Shown: positions 16,559 through 24,799 of the stretch, piece after piece
Numbering within the stretch: position 1 is the stretch's first letter
Layout of the letters: the number at the start of each line of letters is the position of its first letter
Source of the DNA: Labrenzia sp. CE80
GTDB lineage: Bacteria; Pseudomonadota; Alphaproteobacteria; Rhizobiales; Stappiaceae
Direction: 5' to 3'
DNA: 64,000 bases
Assembly: GCF_009650605.1 (NCBI RefSeq)
Contig: NZ_WAJT01000001.1
Coordinates: forward strand, 2,329,936 to 2,393,935
The notes under the pieces: generated by a model
What the model was told of the DNA's origin: nothing
The model's input: the letters and a program-made list of their open reading frames with translations, nothing else
Database searches by the model: none
Position numbers and translations under genes: made by a program

Positions 16559-17587
16559 ATGAACACTTTGAACAGGTTTGCAAAATTTACCCGTGGGGTC
16601 TTGCTTGCCGGCGTAACGGTCACGCTTGCTGCTTCGGCAGTCGAAGCTGCTGACTATACGGCCAAGATCGGTCATTTGGAATCCGATCAACAGTCACGTC
16701 ATATTCACCTGCAAAAGGTGGGCGAACTTGTCAAAGAACGTACGAAGGGGGCGGTCGAGTTCCAGATTTTCCCATCCGGGCAGCTGGGAAATCAGCGTGA
16801 AATGACCGAGGCAGTGCAGCTGGGTGTTCTCGAAGCGACAATGTCTCCAGCGGCTTTCATTGGCGGCTTCAACCCTGCGGTCTCAATCCTTGATATTCCA
16901 TTCCTTCTCCCGGCAGATCCGGACAAAGCTCAGCTGCTCCGCGAAGGCGATTTCGGCAATGCGCTGCTGGCAAGCTTTTCCTCCAAGGGAGTCGTTGGCG
17001 TCGCGCTTTGGCCCAATGGCATGAAGAACTTCACATCGAACAAGCCGTTGGACAGTCTTGATGACTTCACCGGACAGAAGTTCAGGGTCATGGATTCCAA
17101 GATCCTAATTGAGCAATTCGATGCCCTCGGCGCCTCAGCGATCGCCCTGCCATTCGGCGAACTATACACCTCTCTGCAGACCGGCGTCGTTGATGGTCAG
17201 GAAAATCCGCTCGACACCATTCAGCGCATGAAGTTCAACGAGGTCCAAAAGTACCTTGTGGTTTCCGAGCATGGCGCAATGGAAGACGTAGCTTTGTTCA
17301 ACCCGACCTGGTGGAACAGCCTGCCTGAAGAGTATCAGGTCATCGTCACAGAAGCCTTCGCAGAAGTCGTTCCTGAGCTTCGTGCCCATAAGGCGAAGGC
17401 TGTCGCAGAAGCACTTGCTGCCATCAAGGAAAGCGACATCAATGTCCGCGTCGCATCAGATGAGGAAAAGGCTGCCCTGCGTGAAAAAATGTACGACCAA
17501 GCAAAGGTGGCTTACATTGAACGTGCCGGCGACACTGGCAAGGAGCTGATTGCTGTTTATGAAGAGGCCTATTCAGAGGCTCAATAA
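16559..17587 (+). CDS. dctP: TRAP transporter substrate-binding protein (DctP family)
   Basis: 342 residues with a Sec signal peptide ending around SAVEA/AD. Typical DctP elements: KIGHLESDQQSRHIHLQKVG, FQIFPSGQLGNQREMTEAVQ, GQKFRVMDSKILIEQFDALG (conserved Arg at the solute carboxylate site) and TGVVDGQENPLDTI. Periplasmic. First gene of the operon; GGAG ribosome-binding site before the ATG. Followed by a strong terminator-like hairpin, giving excess binding protein over permease. Genomic context suggests a pyrimidine carboxylate such as orotate or dihydroorotate as ligand. Confidence 0.93.
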   Translation: MNTLNRFAKFTRGVLLAGVTVTLAASAVEAADYTAKIGHLESDQQSRHIHLQKVGELVKERTKGAVEFQIFPSGQLGNQREMTEAVQLGVLEATMSPAAFIGGFNPAVSILDIPFLLPADPDKAQLLREGDFGNALLASFSSKGVVGVALWPNGMKNFTSNKPLDSLDDFTGQKFRVMDSKILIEQFDALGASAIALPFGELYTSLQTGVVDGQENPLDTIQRMKFNEVQKYLVVSEHGAMEDVALFNPTWWNSLPEEYQVIVTEAFAEVVPELRAHKAKAVAEALAAIKESDINVRVASDEEKAALREKMYDQAKVAYIERAGDTGKELIAVYEEAYSEAQ

Positions 17588-17604
17588 CTTATAGTCAATT
17601 TGAG

Positions 17605-17637
17605 GGAGGTGGTTCCTTTGTTCCACCTCCTTTTTTT
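17605..17637 (+). terminator. Rho-independent terminator/attenuator between dctP and dctQ
   Basis: GGAGGTGG (17605-17612) pairs perfectly with CCACCTCC (17623-17630) around a 10-nt loop and is followed by seven T residues. It lies inside the operon, so partial read-through must express the downstream genes. It also argues that the dctQ start is at 17681 and not at an earlier ATG whose frame crosses the hairpin. Confidence 0.85.
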
Positions 17638-17680
17638 GTTTTTACCCTTCGGCACAATCAGTCTCAAAGTGGTTGGAAAA

Positions 17681-18199
17681 ATGCGATACCTAAGGCGTCT
17701 GGAGCGGATTTTTCTCGTTTCAATTTTTCTCTCGATGGTCGGCCTATTCACGTTGAATGTACTGGCACGTGAAATCGGTGGAACGTTCGCAAGTCAGTTT
17801 GCCTGGATTGAAGAAGCCGTTCGATTGATGAATCTGTTCCTCGTCTTCGGAGCTCTTGGTCTTGCGCTTGAAAGAGGCCGCCACGTTGGCATCGACACCT
17901 TGAGAGAATGGCTGCCGGAGCGCAGTCGAACCATTGCCAGAAAGGTCATCGACACCGTTGGCTTCTTTTTCTCCGCCTATCTGAGCTACCTTGCCTACCA
18001 ACTCGTGATCTTCGTGCTGGGAACTGGCCAAAGAAGCCCCACTTTGGACTTACCGATGGGCTGGGTTTATGTCGCCCCAGTCATGGGCTTCGCCCTTCTT
18101 GCACTCCGTTACCTATTGAGTTTTCTGTCTGTAATCGATCGTTTCAGCCCTCATGAAGAAAACGGCGAAGCGTCGCCAGTCGAGGGAGCTCAACATTGA
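17681..18199 (+). CDS. dctQ: TRAP transporter small permease (DctQ family)
   Basis: 172 residues from ATG 17681 (MRYLRRLERIF), four hydrophobic segments, basic N-terminus, and the QFAWIEEAVRLMNLFLVFGA segment near TM2 that is typical of DctQ. The upstream in-frame start at 17600 is rejected because it would translate the terminator hairpin. Its stop overlaps the TTG start of the large permease (TTGA), so the two membrane subunits are coupled. Inner membrane. Confidence 0.87.
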   Translation: MRYLRRLERIFLVSIFLSMVGLFTLNVLAREIGGTFASQFAWIEEAVRLMNLFLVFGALGLALERGRHVGIDTLREWLPERSRTIARKVIDTVGFFFSAYLSYLAYQLVIFVLGTGQRSPTLDLPMGWVYVAPVMGFALLALRYLLSFLSVIDRFSPHEENGEASPVEGAQH

Positions 18200-19479
18200 T
18201 CTTCCTTGTCGCACTTCTTGCAGTGTCCCTGCTGATTGCTGGCTTTGAAATGTTTTTGGTTCTGGGCATTCCAGCGCTTGCGACCAAAACCATATTCTAC
18301 AGCGCATTGCCCGACCTTGCCTTCATTCAAAAGACGCTTGGCGGCATCAACCATACGACCCTTTTGGCGATTCCCTTCTTTATTTTTGCAGCCCAACTCA
18401 TGGGATCTGGCCAAATCGCGAATAGGCTGACCGGGCTGGTAAAGTCGCTTTTGGGCCATAAGAGCGGAGGAATGGGATACACGGTGATTGGCGGATCGAT
18501 GGCATTTGGCTCTGTATCCGGTTCCGCACCAGCGACAGTCGCAGCCATGGGACGAATGGTTTATCCGCAAATGCGCGCGGCCGGATTTTCGGAGAAATTC
18601 AGCCTTGGCCTGCTGGTGGCCAGCGCCGAAACAGCGCTGCTTATCCCACCCTCGATCACGTTCATCGTCTACGGCTGGATGACGGGTTCCTCGATCTCCA
18701 AATTGTTTGCGGGAGGTCTGGCTGTCGGCCTGGTCCTGGGCCTGGCTTTCGCTTTTCTGGTAAAGCTTGAGGCCTCACGAACCGGTGTGAAATCGTTCCA
18801 GAAGACAACAGGGCGAGAAAAGCTTCAGGCAGTGCGCGATGCAGGATGGTCTCTCGGCATGCCTGCCATCATCTTGGGCGGCATTTACGGAGGTTTCTTT
18901 ACGCCAACGGAAGCTGCGGCTGTCAGCGTGGTTTATGCCATCGTGGTCGAGGCATTCGTCTACAAAAACCTTGGTTTTGCAAAACTCGTTGAGCTAACAG
19001 AACGGGCAGCTATTTCAACGGCGACGATCTTCATCCTGCTTGCAATGGGGGGCGTGTTGTCCTTCTTCGTCACCCTTGCACAAGTTCCCACTCACATCAG
19101 CGACTTTATGACAGCGATGGATGTTGGCCCGATCGAGTTCCTACTCGCTGTCAATGTCTGCTTTTTGATCGCAGGAATGTTCATCGATCCCAACTCCGCC
19201 TTGCTGATCCTCGTGCCGCCGCTCTTTCCTGTGGCAACCGCGCTGGGAATCGATCCGATTCATTTCGGCATGATCGTGACCCTCAACATCGGCATGGGAA
19301 TGATAACGCCACCGTTCGGACTGGATATATTCGTAGCGTCTTCAACGTTGAACAAACCAGTGATGAGCATCATCAAAGGTGTTTGGCCGTTCGTTGTCGC
19401 GAACATCATCGTGTTGATGATCATCACTTATGTTCCGTCCATCTCCCTCTTCATTCCGAACCTTATTTTCGGCCGATAG
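18196..19479 (+). CDS. dctM: TRAP transporter large permease (DctM family)
   Basis: 427 residues with TTG start at 18196 and GAGGGAG upstream. Family motifs: IPFFIFAAQLMGSGQIANRL, GGSMAFGSVSGSAPATVAAM, PPSITFIVYGWMTGSSISKL, FFTPTEAAAVSVVYA and TPPFGLDIFVAS. About 12 membrane helices. It provides ion-coupled uptake of the ligand bound by the upstream DctP. Followed after 11 nt by the pyrK-like gene in the same transcript, which links import directly to pyrimidine-ring enzymes. Confidence 0.93.
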   Translation: MIFLVALLAVSLLIAGFEMFLVLGIPALATKTIFYSALPDLAFIQKTLGGINHTTLLAIPFFIFAAQLMGSGQIANRLTGLVKSLLGHKSGGMGYTVIGGSMAFGSVSGSAPATVAAMGRMVYPQMRAAGFSEKFSLGLLVASAETALLIPPSITFIVYGWMTGSSISKLFAGGLAVGLVLGLAFAFLVKLEASRTGVKSFQKTTGREKLQAVRDAGWSLGMPAIILGGIYGGFFTPTEAAAVSVVYAIVVEAFVYKNLGFAKLVELTERAAISTATIFILLAMGGVLSFFVTLAQVPTHISDFMTAMDVGPIEFLLAVNVCFLIAGMFIDPNSALLILVPPLFPVATALGIDPIHFGMIVTLNIGMGMITPPFGLDIFVASSTLNKPVMSIIKGVWPFVVANIIVLMIITYVPSISLFIPNLIFGR

Positions 19480-19490
19480 GAGGTCTGAGC

Positions 19491-20333
19491 GTGAACATTT
19501 CAGCTTTGCAGACGCACCCCAAATTCGGACAGCCGCACTCAATTCACGAAGTCGAATGCGCGATAAAGAGCAATCAGCCGGTCAACGATGAGTATCGTTT
19601 GCTGATCCTTGACGCTCCTTCGGAACTGCTTGACTGCGAACCCGGTCAATTCTTCCATCTCCTCTGCCCGCTGACCCGTAACCAGCAGCCATATCTCCGC
19701 CGACCAATGAGCATCTATGGCTATTATCCAGACAAGGGCGAACTGCACTTTCTCTATAAAGTCGCAGGCGAAGGCACAGCAGCGATTGGCACGCTTGGCA
19801 CAGGAGACAAGCTCAATGTGCTAGGACCGCTGGGACGCGGTTTTGACATATTGCCCGACTGGCGAAACCTTCTGCTTGTCGCACGTGGAGTCGGGTTGGC
19901 AACGCTTGCCCCGCTGGCGCTGGAAGCACGCCGCCTTGATCGAAAACTGACCGCGATTTGCAGCGCGCGCTCGGAGCATTTTTTACTTTCTCTGGATTAC
20001 TTCAGAAACCTCGGTGTCAACGTCATCCCCTTGACTGATGAAACAGCAACGTCAGACATCAACAACATGCGGGCAATCATAGAAAAGCTTCTCGCTGAAG
20101 ACGGCATTGACGCCATGTACACCTGCGGTTCGAACCGCATCTTGAAGCTGCTTCAGTCCATCGGAAAAGCCCATGACATTCCCGGTCAAATTGCTCTTGA
20201 ACAACAGATGGCCTGCGGCATTGGAATGTGTCAGTGCTGCGTTCGCGCCTTCCGCCGAGATGGTGACGTCGTCAACGAACGTGTCTGCAAAGAGGGCCCA
20301 GTATTCGATCTCCAGGAGGCCATCGGATGCTAG
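19491..20333 (+). CDS. pyrK: Dihydroorotate dehydrogenase electron-transfer subunit (PyrK-like)
   Basis: 280 residues from GTG 19491, preceded by an excellent TAGGAGGT ribosome-binding site; the longer frame to 19383 overlaps dctM and is rejected. N-terminal FAD-binding region with YLRRPMSIYGYYPDKGELHF, NAD-binding region with ARGVGLATLAPLALEARRL, and a C-terminal 2Fe-2S loop ACGIGMCQCC...ERVC with four cysteines. In PyrK this chain links NAD(H) to the FMN of PyrD type 1B. Overlaps pyrD by seven nt. Because the complex is NAD-linked it can run as orotate reductase, as in Clostridium oroticum. Confidence 0.92.
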   Translation: MNISALQTHPKFGQPHSIHEVECAIKSNQPVNDEYRLLILDAPSELLDCEPGQFFHLLCPLTRNQQPYLRRPMSIYGYYPDKGELHFLYKVAGEGTAAIGTLGTGDKLNVLGPLGRGFDILPDWRNLLLVARGVGLATLAPLALEARRLDRKLTAICSARSEHFLLSLDYFRNLGVNVIPLTDETATSDINNMRAIIEKLLAEDGIDAMYTCGSNRILKLLQSIGKAHDIPGQIALEQQMACGIGMCQCCVRAFRRDGDVVNERVCKEGPVFDLQEAIGC

Positions 20334-21271
20334 ATCTTACAACACAAATTGGCTCGTTGACGCTCAAAAACCCGATCATGCCGGCGTCTGGAACCTTTTC
20401 CGAAGATCTTGCTCAGGTCTTTGATTTAGGCGCTCTGGGCGCACACGTCACAAAAACGGTGACACGCGAGAAACGCAGTGGAAATCCAACGCCGCGTGTG
20501 TGCGAAGTCCGTGGTTCGATGCTCAATTCCATCGGAATTCCGAGCAAGGGCATTGAAGCCTTCAAAGCTGCGGTCATCCCTTTTTATGCAAGGTATGATG
20601 CTCCCTTGGTGGTGAGCATTTCTGCAGGCAGTACCGATGAATTTGCAACGCTATGCGAGGAAGTCAGCGTGCCAGGTGTGGCAGCTGTCGAAGTAAACAT
20701 TTCTTGCCCGAACATCGAGGAGGACGGCAAGGCTTTCGCCATGCGTCCTTCGACAACTGAAGCGGTGATGCGAAAGCTGCGTGATGCGACAGACCTTCCA
20801 CTTTGGGCAAAGCTAACACCCAATACAGGCGAAACAACTGAAGTGGCGAAAGCTGCCGCTGAGACGGGAGCAGATGCCCTGGTCGTCTCCAACACCCTTC
20901 TTGCGATGGCAATCGACATCAAAACCCGGCGGCCAAAGTTAGGGAATTTGATGGGCGGGCTTTCAGGTCCTGCTTTCAAGCCGATTGCGCTGCGCATGGC
21001 CTATCAATGCGCCAAGTCGGTTGAGATTCCCGTAATTGGGTGCGGTGGGATCTCGAGCGTTGAAGACGTGATCGAATATCTTATCGCCGGATGTGCAGCT
21101 GTTCAGGTCGGAACCGCAACGTTCATTGAGCCCGCAATCATGGTGAGAATGATTGATGAGCTGAACACGTACTTGCAGAGTCAAGGTCTTTCGAGCGTCG
21201 CCGAGCTTGTAGGGTCCATCGAAGACGAACAGGCATCTGATGGTCTGATCTTTATGGAAGCGGCTCCATGA
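20327..21271 (+). CDS. pyrD: Dihydroorotate dehydrogenase, type 1B catalytic subunit
   Basis: 314 residues, TIM-barrel FMN enzyme. Motifs include PASGTFSEDL, TKTVTREKRSGNPTPRVCEV, MLNSIGIPSKG, EVNISCPN with the active-site Cys of class 1 enzymes, KLTPN and the C-terminal phosphate site GCGGISS. Cytosolic; forms a complex with PyrK and interconverts dihydroorotate and orotate using NAD(H). Most alphaproteobacteria use the quinone-linked class 2 enzyme for biosynthesis, so a class 1B enzyme with its own importer suggests a catabolic or salvage role here. Overlaps the next gene by four nt. Confidence 0.93.
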   Translation: MLDLTTQIGSLTLKNPIMPASGTFSEDLAQVFDLGALGAHVTKTVTREKRSGNPTPRVCEVRGSMLNSIGIPSKGIEAFKAAVIPFYARYDAPLVVSISAGSTDEFATLCEEVSVPGVAAVEVNISCPNIEEDGKAFAMRPSTTEAVMRKLRDATDLPLWAKLTPNTGETTEVAKAAAETGADALVVSNTLLAMAIDIKTRRPKLGNLMGGLSGPAFKPIALRMAYQCAKSVEIPVIGCGGISSVEDVIEYLIAGCAAVQVGTATFIEPAIMVRMIDELNTYLQSQGLSSVAELVGSIEDEQASDGLIFMEAAP

Positions 21272-22539
21272 GCATTTCATACGCTACCTTTGACGCGGCC
21301 AAGACAGCGGCGCGCCTATTCGATGACGTTGCGGCGTTTTCTGCCGACACTGCGGGCGTCAGCCGTCCGGCATTTTCACCGACAGAAACACAGACACTTC
21401 AGTATCTGGAGAACTATGCGCGCGGACAGGGGCTTTGCGTAAACTACGACGCCGGGAAAAATGCGGTTTTCTCCCTGCCAGAAGATGCAGATGCCAACAA
21501 ATTCATTCTTGTCGGATCGCATGTGGACAGCGTTCCAAATGGTGGAAATTACGACGGCCTGGCGGGTGTTGTTGCCGGCTTGCTGTGTCTTGCACGGGCA
21601 AAAAACGAGGGCATTGGATTTGCCAAGCCCGTCAAAGTCATTGCGCTGCGGGCAGAGGAAAGCGCCTGGTTCGGTCCTTGCTACATCGCCTCCAAGGCGC
21701 TCCTCGGCCAGCTTGCTGATAGCGAACTCAGCGCTGTTCACCAAGGCGACGGCCGCAACCTTGGCGCTCATATGTCAGAGATTGGCATCAACATGAACCG
21801 CGTCCGTCAGCACAAACCGTTGATGGATCCCGACAACATAGAGCGCTATATTGAACTCCACATTGAGCAAGGCCCTCTTCTGATCGAGAAAAACCTGCCT
21901 GCAGCCGTTGTTTCAGGTATTCGGGGCAACATACGCTACAAAAAAATCCGCTGCGTTGGGGAAGCTGGACATTCCGGCGCGGTTCCTCGCGCCTATCGCA
22001 AAGACCCCGTTCTGGCGATGGCAGACCTTCTCACACGATTGGATGAAAGCTGGCTGGCGATTTTGCAGAAGGGCGAAGACCTTGTGCTCACCAGTGGAAT
22101 GGTCAGCACTGATCCTGCGAAGCATGCCTTGACGCGGATCCCAGACCAGGTCGATTTCAGTCTGGATTTTCGCAGTCAAAGTGCTGATGCCCTAGAGGCG
22201 ATGCGCGACCTGCTGAGAGACGAAATCAGATCCGTTGAGCGGGAACGTGGCGTAAAATTTGAACTGGACCCCGAGCTATACACCGCTCCAGCACTTTGCG
22301 ACGAAAAGATGGTTGATGCGCTTTCCAACTCGATGGCGAAGGTCAATCTCAAGCCTTTCAGCATGCCATCGGGTGGCGGTCATGACGCGGCTGTTTTTGC
22401 CAATGCGGGTATTCCCTCAGCAATGGTGTTTGTCCGGAATCGAAATGGTTCACACAACCCCGACGAAGTGATGGAAATTCCAGATCTAATAGCCGGAACC
22501 AACATAATATTCGAATATTTGATCGAGGCAGCCCTATGA
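21268..22539 (+). CDS. M20 family amidohydrolase (N-carbamoyl amino acid hydrolase type; likely ureidosuccinase)
   Basis: 423 residues. Metal-ligand motifs of the allantoate amidohydrolase/beta-ureidopropionase/L-carbamoylase group are present: VGSHVDSV with H85, NYDGLAG with D96, RAEESAWFG, and YIELHIEQGP. The lid/dimerisation segment is VVSGIRGNIRYKKIRCVGEAGHSGAVPR. Family members cleave N-carbamoyl amino acids to amino acid, CO2 and ammonia with two metal ions. Lying between pyrD and pyrC with ATGA overlaps on both sides, its natural substrate is probably N-carbamoyl-L-aspartate, the product of PyrC. That specificity is inferred from context. Confidence 0.9.
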   Translation: MSISYATFDAAKTAARLFDDVAAFSADTAGVSRPAFSPTETQTLQYLENYARGQGLCVNYDAGKNAVFSLPEDADANKFILVGSHVDSVPNGGNYDGLAGVVAGLLCLARAKNEGIGFAKPVKVIALRAEESAWFGPCYIASKALLGQLADSELSAVHQGDGRNLGAHMSEIGINMNRVRQHKPLMDPDNIERYIELHIEQGPLLIEKNLPAAVVSGIRGNIRYKKIRCVGEAGHSGAVPRAYRKDPVLAMADLLTRLDESWLAILQKGEDLVLTSGMVSTDPAKHALTRIPDQVDFSLDFRSQSADALEAMRDLLRDEIRSVERERGVKFELDPELYTAPALCDEKMVDALSNSMAKVNLKPFSMPSGGGHDAAVFANAGIPSAMVFVRNRNGSHNPDEVMEIPDLIAGTNIIFEYLIEAAL

Positions 22540-23633
22540 GTGTTTCCCAGTTCACTATCCGTCAGCCGGATGATTGGCACCTGCATTTGCGAGATCATGA
22601 CATGCTTCGGGCGGTGATCGGACATTCGAGTGCGAATTTTGCGCGCGCGATCATCATGCCCAACCTTGTACCACCAGTCGTCAATATCGATCAGGCAGAA
22701 GCCTACCGGCGGCGCATCCTGGATAGTCTTCCTAGAGGTCACCAGTTCGAACCGCTGATGACGCTGTATCTTACTGAAGAAACTAAGATCGAAGATGTCG
22801 ATACAGGTGCCAGAACAGGTCTGATCAAAGCGCTCAAGCTTTATCCGGCAGGCGCAACGACCAATTCGGACAGCGGCGTTAGGAACTTCGACAAGGTGAT
22901 GCCTGTTCTCGAGCAAATGGCCGACATCGGCCTGCCTCTGCTTGTTCATGGTGAAGTCACAAGTCACGAGGTCGATATATTTGATCGGGAAGTCGTGTTT
23001 ATTGAACGCGTACTAGACCCTATTCGAAAGAAAATACCCAGCCTGCGTGTGGTGATGGAACATGTGACGACTTCGAACGCTGTCGACTACGTTTCCTCCG
23101 AGGGCGGCAACATCGCCGCAACGATCACGACCCACCACTTGATCATCAATCGAAACGCCTATCTTGTAGGCGGGATCAAGCCACACTTCTATTGCCTGCC
23201 CGTGGCGAAACGAGAAGAGCACCGCCTGGCTCTAAGGACGGCTGCAACATCCGGAAATCCGAAGTTTTTCCTTGGAACGGATTCTGCGCCTCATCCTGAC
23301 AGCGCCAAAATTTCCGAGTGCGGATGTGCTGGGATATATACATCCATCAATACATTGAACTGTCTTGCCCATGTCTTCGAAGAGGACGATGCCCTAGACC
23401 AGCTTGAGGCCTTTGCTTCGCTGAACGGCCCGGCATTTTATGGGCTGCCCGTGAACCAAAATTGGGTGACCTTCAAGAAATCCCAAGAACCGATCGCATT
23501 CCCCAAACAGTTTTCCGTTCAAAACGAACATGTGACGGTCTTCGATCCCGGGTTTCCCTTGTACTGGCAACACGAGCCAGCCAACGAGAGCGAGATTTCA
23601 TCAGACGATGCCGTACCAAGGATGAGGCAATGA
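22536..23633 (+). CDS. pyrC: Dihydroorotase (class II PyrC)
   Basis: 365 residues, similar to E. coli PyrC (348). Zn ligands in DDWHLHLRD (H15, H17), the carboxylated lysine in KLYPAGATTN (K101), VHGEV and MEHVTTS histidines, and the catalytic Asp in GTDSAPH. It interconverts dihydroorotate and N-carbamoyl-L-aspartate in the cytoplasm. In this operon it would open the dihydroorotate ring. Four-nt overlap with the preceding gene and with pyrE. No aspartate transcarbamoylase or carbamoyl-phosphate synthase gene is present, against a biosynthetic operon. Confidence 0.94.
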   Translation: MSVSQFTIRQPDDWHLHLRDHDMLRAVIGHSSANFARAIIMPNLVPPVVNIDQAEAYRRRILDSLPRGHQFEPLMTLYLTEETKIEDVDTGARTGLIKALKLYPAGATTNSDSGVRNFDKVMPVLEQMADIGLPLLVHGEVTSHEVDIFDREVVFIERVLDPIRKKIPSLRVVMEHVTTSNAVDYVSSEGGNIAATITTHHLIINRNAYLVGGIKPHFYCLPVAKREEHRLALRTAATSGNPKFFLGTDSAPHPDSAKISECGCAGIYTSINTLNCLAHVFEEDDALDQLEAFASLNGPAFYGLPVNQNWVTFKKSQEPIAFPKQFSVQNEHVTVFDPGFPLYWQHEPANESEISSDDAVPRMRQ

Positions 23634-24340
23634 TTCCCAGTTCTTTCCCAGACCGCGCACATATCTCTGAATTGACAGCTAAAATGCTGCTTGAGATCGA
23701 TGCGGTTCACTTTCGCACAGACAAGCCCTACATGTTCACATCTGGACTGGCGAGCCCTGTCTACATCGATTGCCGCAAGCTCATTTCTTACCCGCGCATT
23801 CGCAACACTCTGATGGACTTCGCAGCCGGCGTCGTCATGCAGGATATTGGGTTTGAGCAGATTGACAGCGTTACAGGCGGCGAGACGGCCGGCATTCCTT
23901 TTGCCGCTTGGCTTGCGGATAAATTGAACCTTCCGATGCATTATGTTCGCAAAAAACCAAAGGGGTTCGGGCGAGATGCGCAAATTGAAGGCAACTCGAT
24001 CGACGGTAAGCGGGTTCTTCTTGTAGAGGATTTGACTACCGACGGTGGCAGCAAGATCAAGTTCTGCGAAGCGATCCGCAAAGCCGGAGCAGAGATCACA
24101 GATACCATTGTCGTTTTCTACTATGACATCTTTCCAGATGCCCTGGAGAACCTCGAGGAAATCGGCCTTAACCTTCACTATTTGGCCACTTGGCGGGATG
24201 TTCTTGCCGTCTGCAAGAAGCAAAATTACTTCGATCCGGAAACGTTAGAACAGGTTGAGAGTTTTCTAAATGATCCTCTTGCTTGGTCTGGAGCCAATGG
24301 CGGCGTGACTGAAATATCGGGCCTCAAGAAAAAGGACTAA
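23630..24340 (+). CDS. pyrE: Orotate phosphoribosyltransferase
   Basis: 236 residues from ATG 23630, which overlaps the pyrC stop (ATGA); an upstream open frame to 23462 overlaps pyrC and is rejected. The PRPP-binding motif is RVLLVEDLTTDGGSK near residue 127, the flexible catalytic loop contains RKKPKGFGRDAQIEG, and FTSGLASPVYIDCRKLISYP is the conserved N-terminal orotate region. It condenses orotate with PRPP to give OMP. Placed with an importer and PyrDK, it gives a salvage branch for imported orotate. Confidence 0.93.
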   Translation: MIPSSFPDRAHISELTAKMLLEIDAVHFRTDKPYMFTSGLASPVYIDCRKLISYPRIRNTLMDFAAGVVMQDIGFEQIDSVTGGETAGIPFAAWLADKLNLPMHYVRKKPKGFGRDAQIEGNSIDGKRVLLVEDLTTDGGSKIKFCEAIRKAGAEITDTIVVFYYDIFPDALENLEEIGLNLHYLATWRDVLAVCKKQNYFDPETLEQVESFLNDPLAWSGANGGVTEISGLKKKD

Positions 24341-24344
24341 GCCG

Positions 24345-24692
24345 ATGAGCATGACTGAACTGGTAAAAATCATTGAAGATAACGGTAAAGGTGTACGTGC
24401 ATATAGTGAATGCAACAGAGCTTGCCGCGATCAACTAGTAGTTCAATCGGAAACAGCAGCAGCCTATTTCCTGCTGAGCATGGTATCTGAGAAGTTCGTA
24501 GATACCTATGATGATCAGCCTCTGAGCAGTTCAATCGCAGAGGCCGAGTTCAAACGCTTTAAAGGCTATGTCGGCCAATTTGAGGCCTCTGAGCGCGCCG
24601 CAGATCCGGCCGAGAAGTTAAACACTCTCAATCGCATTGCTGACGAAATCGCAAATCACAAACTCCGTCTCGAGGACGCCAAATTTCAATAA
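24345..24692 (+). CDS. Small hypothetical protein at end of orotate operon
   Basis: 115 residues from ATG 24345 (ATG 24351 also possible), four nt after pyrE, so almost certainly in the operon. Unrecognised family. The sequence is charged and largely helical, without signal peptide or membrane helix: the N-terminal half has two cysteines in SECNRACRDQ, then ETAAAYFLLSMVSEKF, and the C-terminus LNTLNRIADEIANHKLRLED could be a coiled coil. A cofactor-, regulatory- or assembly-protein role for the pathway is possible, but nothing in the sequence shows it. Confidence 0.75.
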   Translation: MSMTELVKIIEDNGKGVRAYSECNRACRDQLVVQSETAAAYFLLSMVSEKFVDTYDDQPLSSSIAEAEFKRFKGYVGQFEASERAADPAEKLNTLNRIADEIANHKLRLEDAKFQ

Positions 24693-24799
24693 ACTGAAAA
24701 TGTGAGCCTCGTTTCAGATCGCGATGAGACACAACACCGTGTGCCTGATCGAGGCCTCTCCGCTCCCCTTTTAACCTGAGCTAGTCCTCATCCGTTGGA

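Noticed and set aside
16559..24692. Reading the pyr genes as an ordinary de novo pyrimidine biosynthesis operon
   Set aside because: No pyrB, carA, carB or pyrF is present, whereas an importer and a carbamoyl-amino-acid hydrolase are, and the hydrolase would destroy a biosynthetic intermediate.
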